NCBI GenBank assembly: GCA_035648055.1
Contig: DASRMF010000045.1
Coordinates: forward strand, 1 to 14,740
Direction: 5' to 3'
DNA: 14,740 bases
From: Sediminicultor sp035648055
GTDB taxonomy: Bacteria > Atribacterota > Phoenicimicrobiia > Phoenicimicrobiales > Phoenicimicrobiaceae
The position numbers and the translations under genes are program-made. The notes beneath the pieces are model-generated. The model was not told the DNA's origin. It did no database searches and saw only the letters and a program-made list of their open reading frames with translations. This document shows positions 14,468 through 14,740 of the stretch, one piece after another (within the stretch, counting starts at the first letter, position 1; each line of letters opens with the position of its first letter).

Positions 14468-14652
14468 AAGTGGGGTAGAGGCGCGAGCAATAATTAGTAC
14501 TGATGATAAGGTGAGCATCTTTGATTCGCCAGGAAAGGTATTCTCGCCGAAGCGTAAAGATAACAGCTCTAACCTTTATGCTGGGTTTATGGTTAAAAAC
14601 CATAAGACTGTCATCAGAATCTATACCCTGGTTTCTGATGGAGCGCTATCTC
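14468..14652 (+). ncRNA. Lysine riboswitch (L-box) aptamer
   Basis: The order of conserved blocks is that of the lysine aptamer: GTAGAGGCGCGAGC (14475-14488), AGTA (14495-14498), AGGAAAGG, CGCCGAAGCG (14545-14554), TATGCTGGG, AAGACTGTCATCAGAATC and GGAGCGCTATCT (14640-14651). GGTAG at the 5' end can pair with CTATC (14646-14650) to close stem P1. Lysine binding would stabilise P1. The controlled gene lies beyond the window and is expected to be a lysine biosynthesis or transport gene. A frame open through the whole element is a shadow and not a gene. Confidence 0.92.
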
Positions 14653-14696
14653 ATCTAATGAGAGAAATGGGAGTAAATTTAATTGTCAGTTTAATT

Positions 14697-14738
14697 AAAG
14701 GCAATTGATTAGCATAGCGCTTATCAATTGCCTTTTTT
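14697..14738 (+). terminator. Intrinsic terminator / expression platform of the lysine riboswitch
   Basis: GGCAATTGAT (14700-14709) pairs perfectly with ATCAATTGCC (14723-14732), extendable by three A-T pairs, and is followed by six T. The loop also forms an inner AGC/GCT pair. Loop bases ATAGCGCT (14714-14721) are the exact complement of AGCGCTAT (14642-14649), the 3' side of riboswitch stem P1. P1 and the terminator loop can therefore compete, giving termination when lysine locks P1 and read-through when it does not. Confidence 0.85.
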
Positions 14739-14740
14739 AT

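Noticed and set aside
14448..14708. An 86-residue open frame over the end of the window.
   Set aside because: It starts at TTG without a ribosome site and runs exactly through the lysine riboswitch into the terminator stem; the conserved bases are RNA motifs.
1..14740. tRNA or rRNA genes.
   Set aside because: No tRNA cloverleaf with a TTCGA-type arm and paired acceptor ends, and no rRNA-like block, was seen on either strand. The GGTTCGAT at 13116-13123 belongs to the double-hairpin repeat.

Overview
The window is very AT-rich bacterial DNA with Shine-Dalgarno-type starts, A/T-ending codons and long repeat-bearing gaps between genes. The gene mix is ClpB, a CdaR-type regulator, relics of a TRAP transporter and of a GH130 glycoside phosphorylase, a lysine riboswitch, a solo B3/4 protein and a bifunctional-nuclease-family protein. 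This suggests an anaerobe of low G+C, perhaps Atribacterota or a deep Firmicutes-like lineage. That placement is inference from gene content and composition; no marker gene here settles it.

Left end (1-2103, minus strand). The 5' part of a restriction-modification-type gene with a PD-(D/E)XK nuclease motif runs off the window edge. A short REP-like palindrome separates it from the wreck of a GH130 glycoside phosphorylase gene, broken by a deletion and frameshifts. An intact CdaR/PucR-family transcriptional regulator follows.

Middle left (2104-6408, plus strand). After a gene-poor, AT-rich, repeat-bearing gap come a secreted or anchored TPR protein and a LiaF/toast-rack-like membrane protein with an unusual acidic Thr/Glu linker. 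Next are a 52-residue ORF, the C-terminal relic of a TRAP transporter DctM subunit, and a polytopic membrane protein whose two halves share a motif.

Middle right (6462-12707, minus strand). An mscS channel gene carries two opposite single-base frameshifts. Upstream of it (in the minus direction) lies a likely operon: bifunctional nuclease (DUF151) plus UVR domain, then solo B3/4 protein, hisC and clpB, with gaps of 117, 56 and 54 bases. Two direct copies of a dispersed intergenic repeat (7397-7463 and 12864-12923) bracket this four-gene block.

Right end (12708-14740, plus strand). A repeat-rich gap carries a 72-bp double-hairpin element and a textbook sigma-70 promoter. This promoter drives a CaCA-family cation antiporter gene. 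A second promoter right after the antiporter stop drives a lysine riboswitch with an intrinsic terminator at the window edge; its target gene lies outside.

Overall the window mixes housekeeping genes with decaying catabolic genes (GH130, TRAP, possibly mscS) and several families of small palindromic repeats. I found no convincing new multi-gene system. The most interesting items are the solo B3/4 operon, the paired mscS frameshifts, the terminator-loop complementarity of the lysine riboswitch, and the internally duplicated membrane protein.
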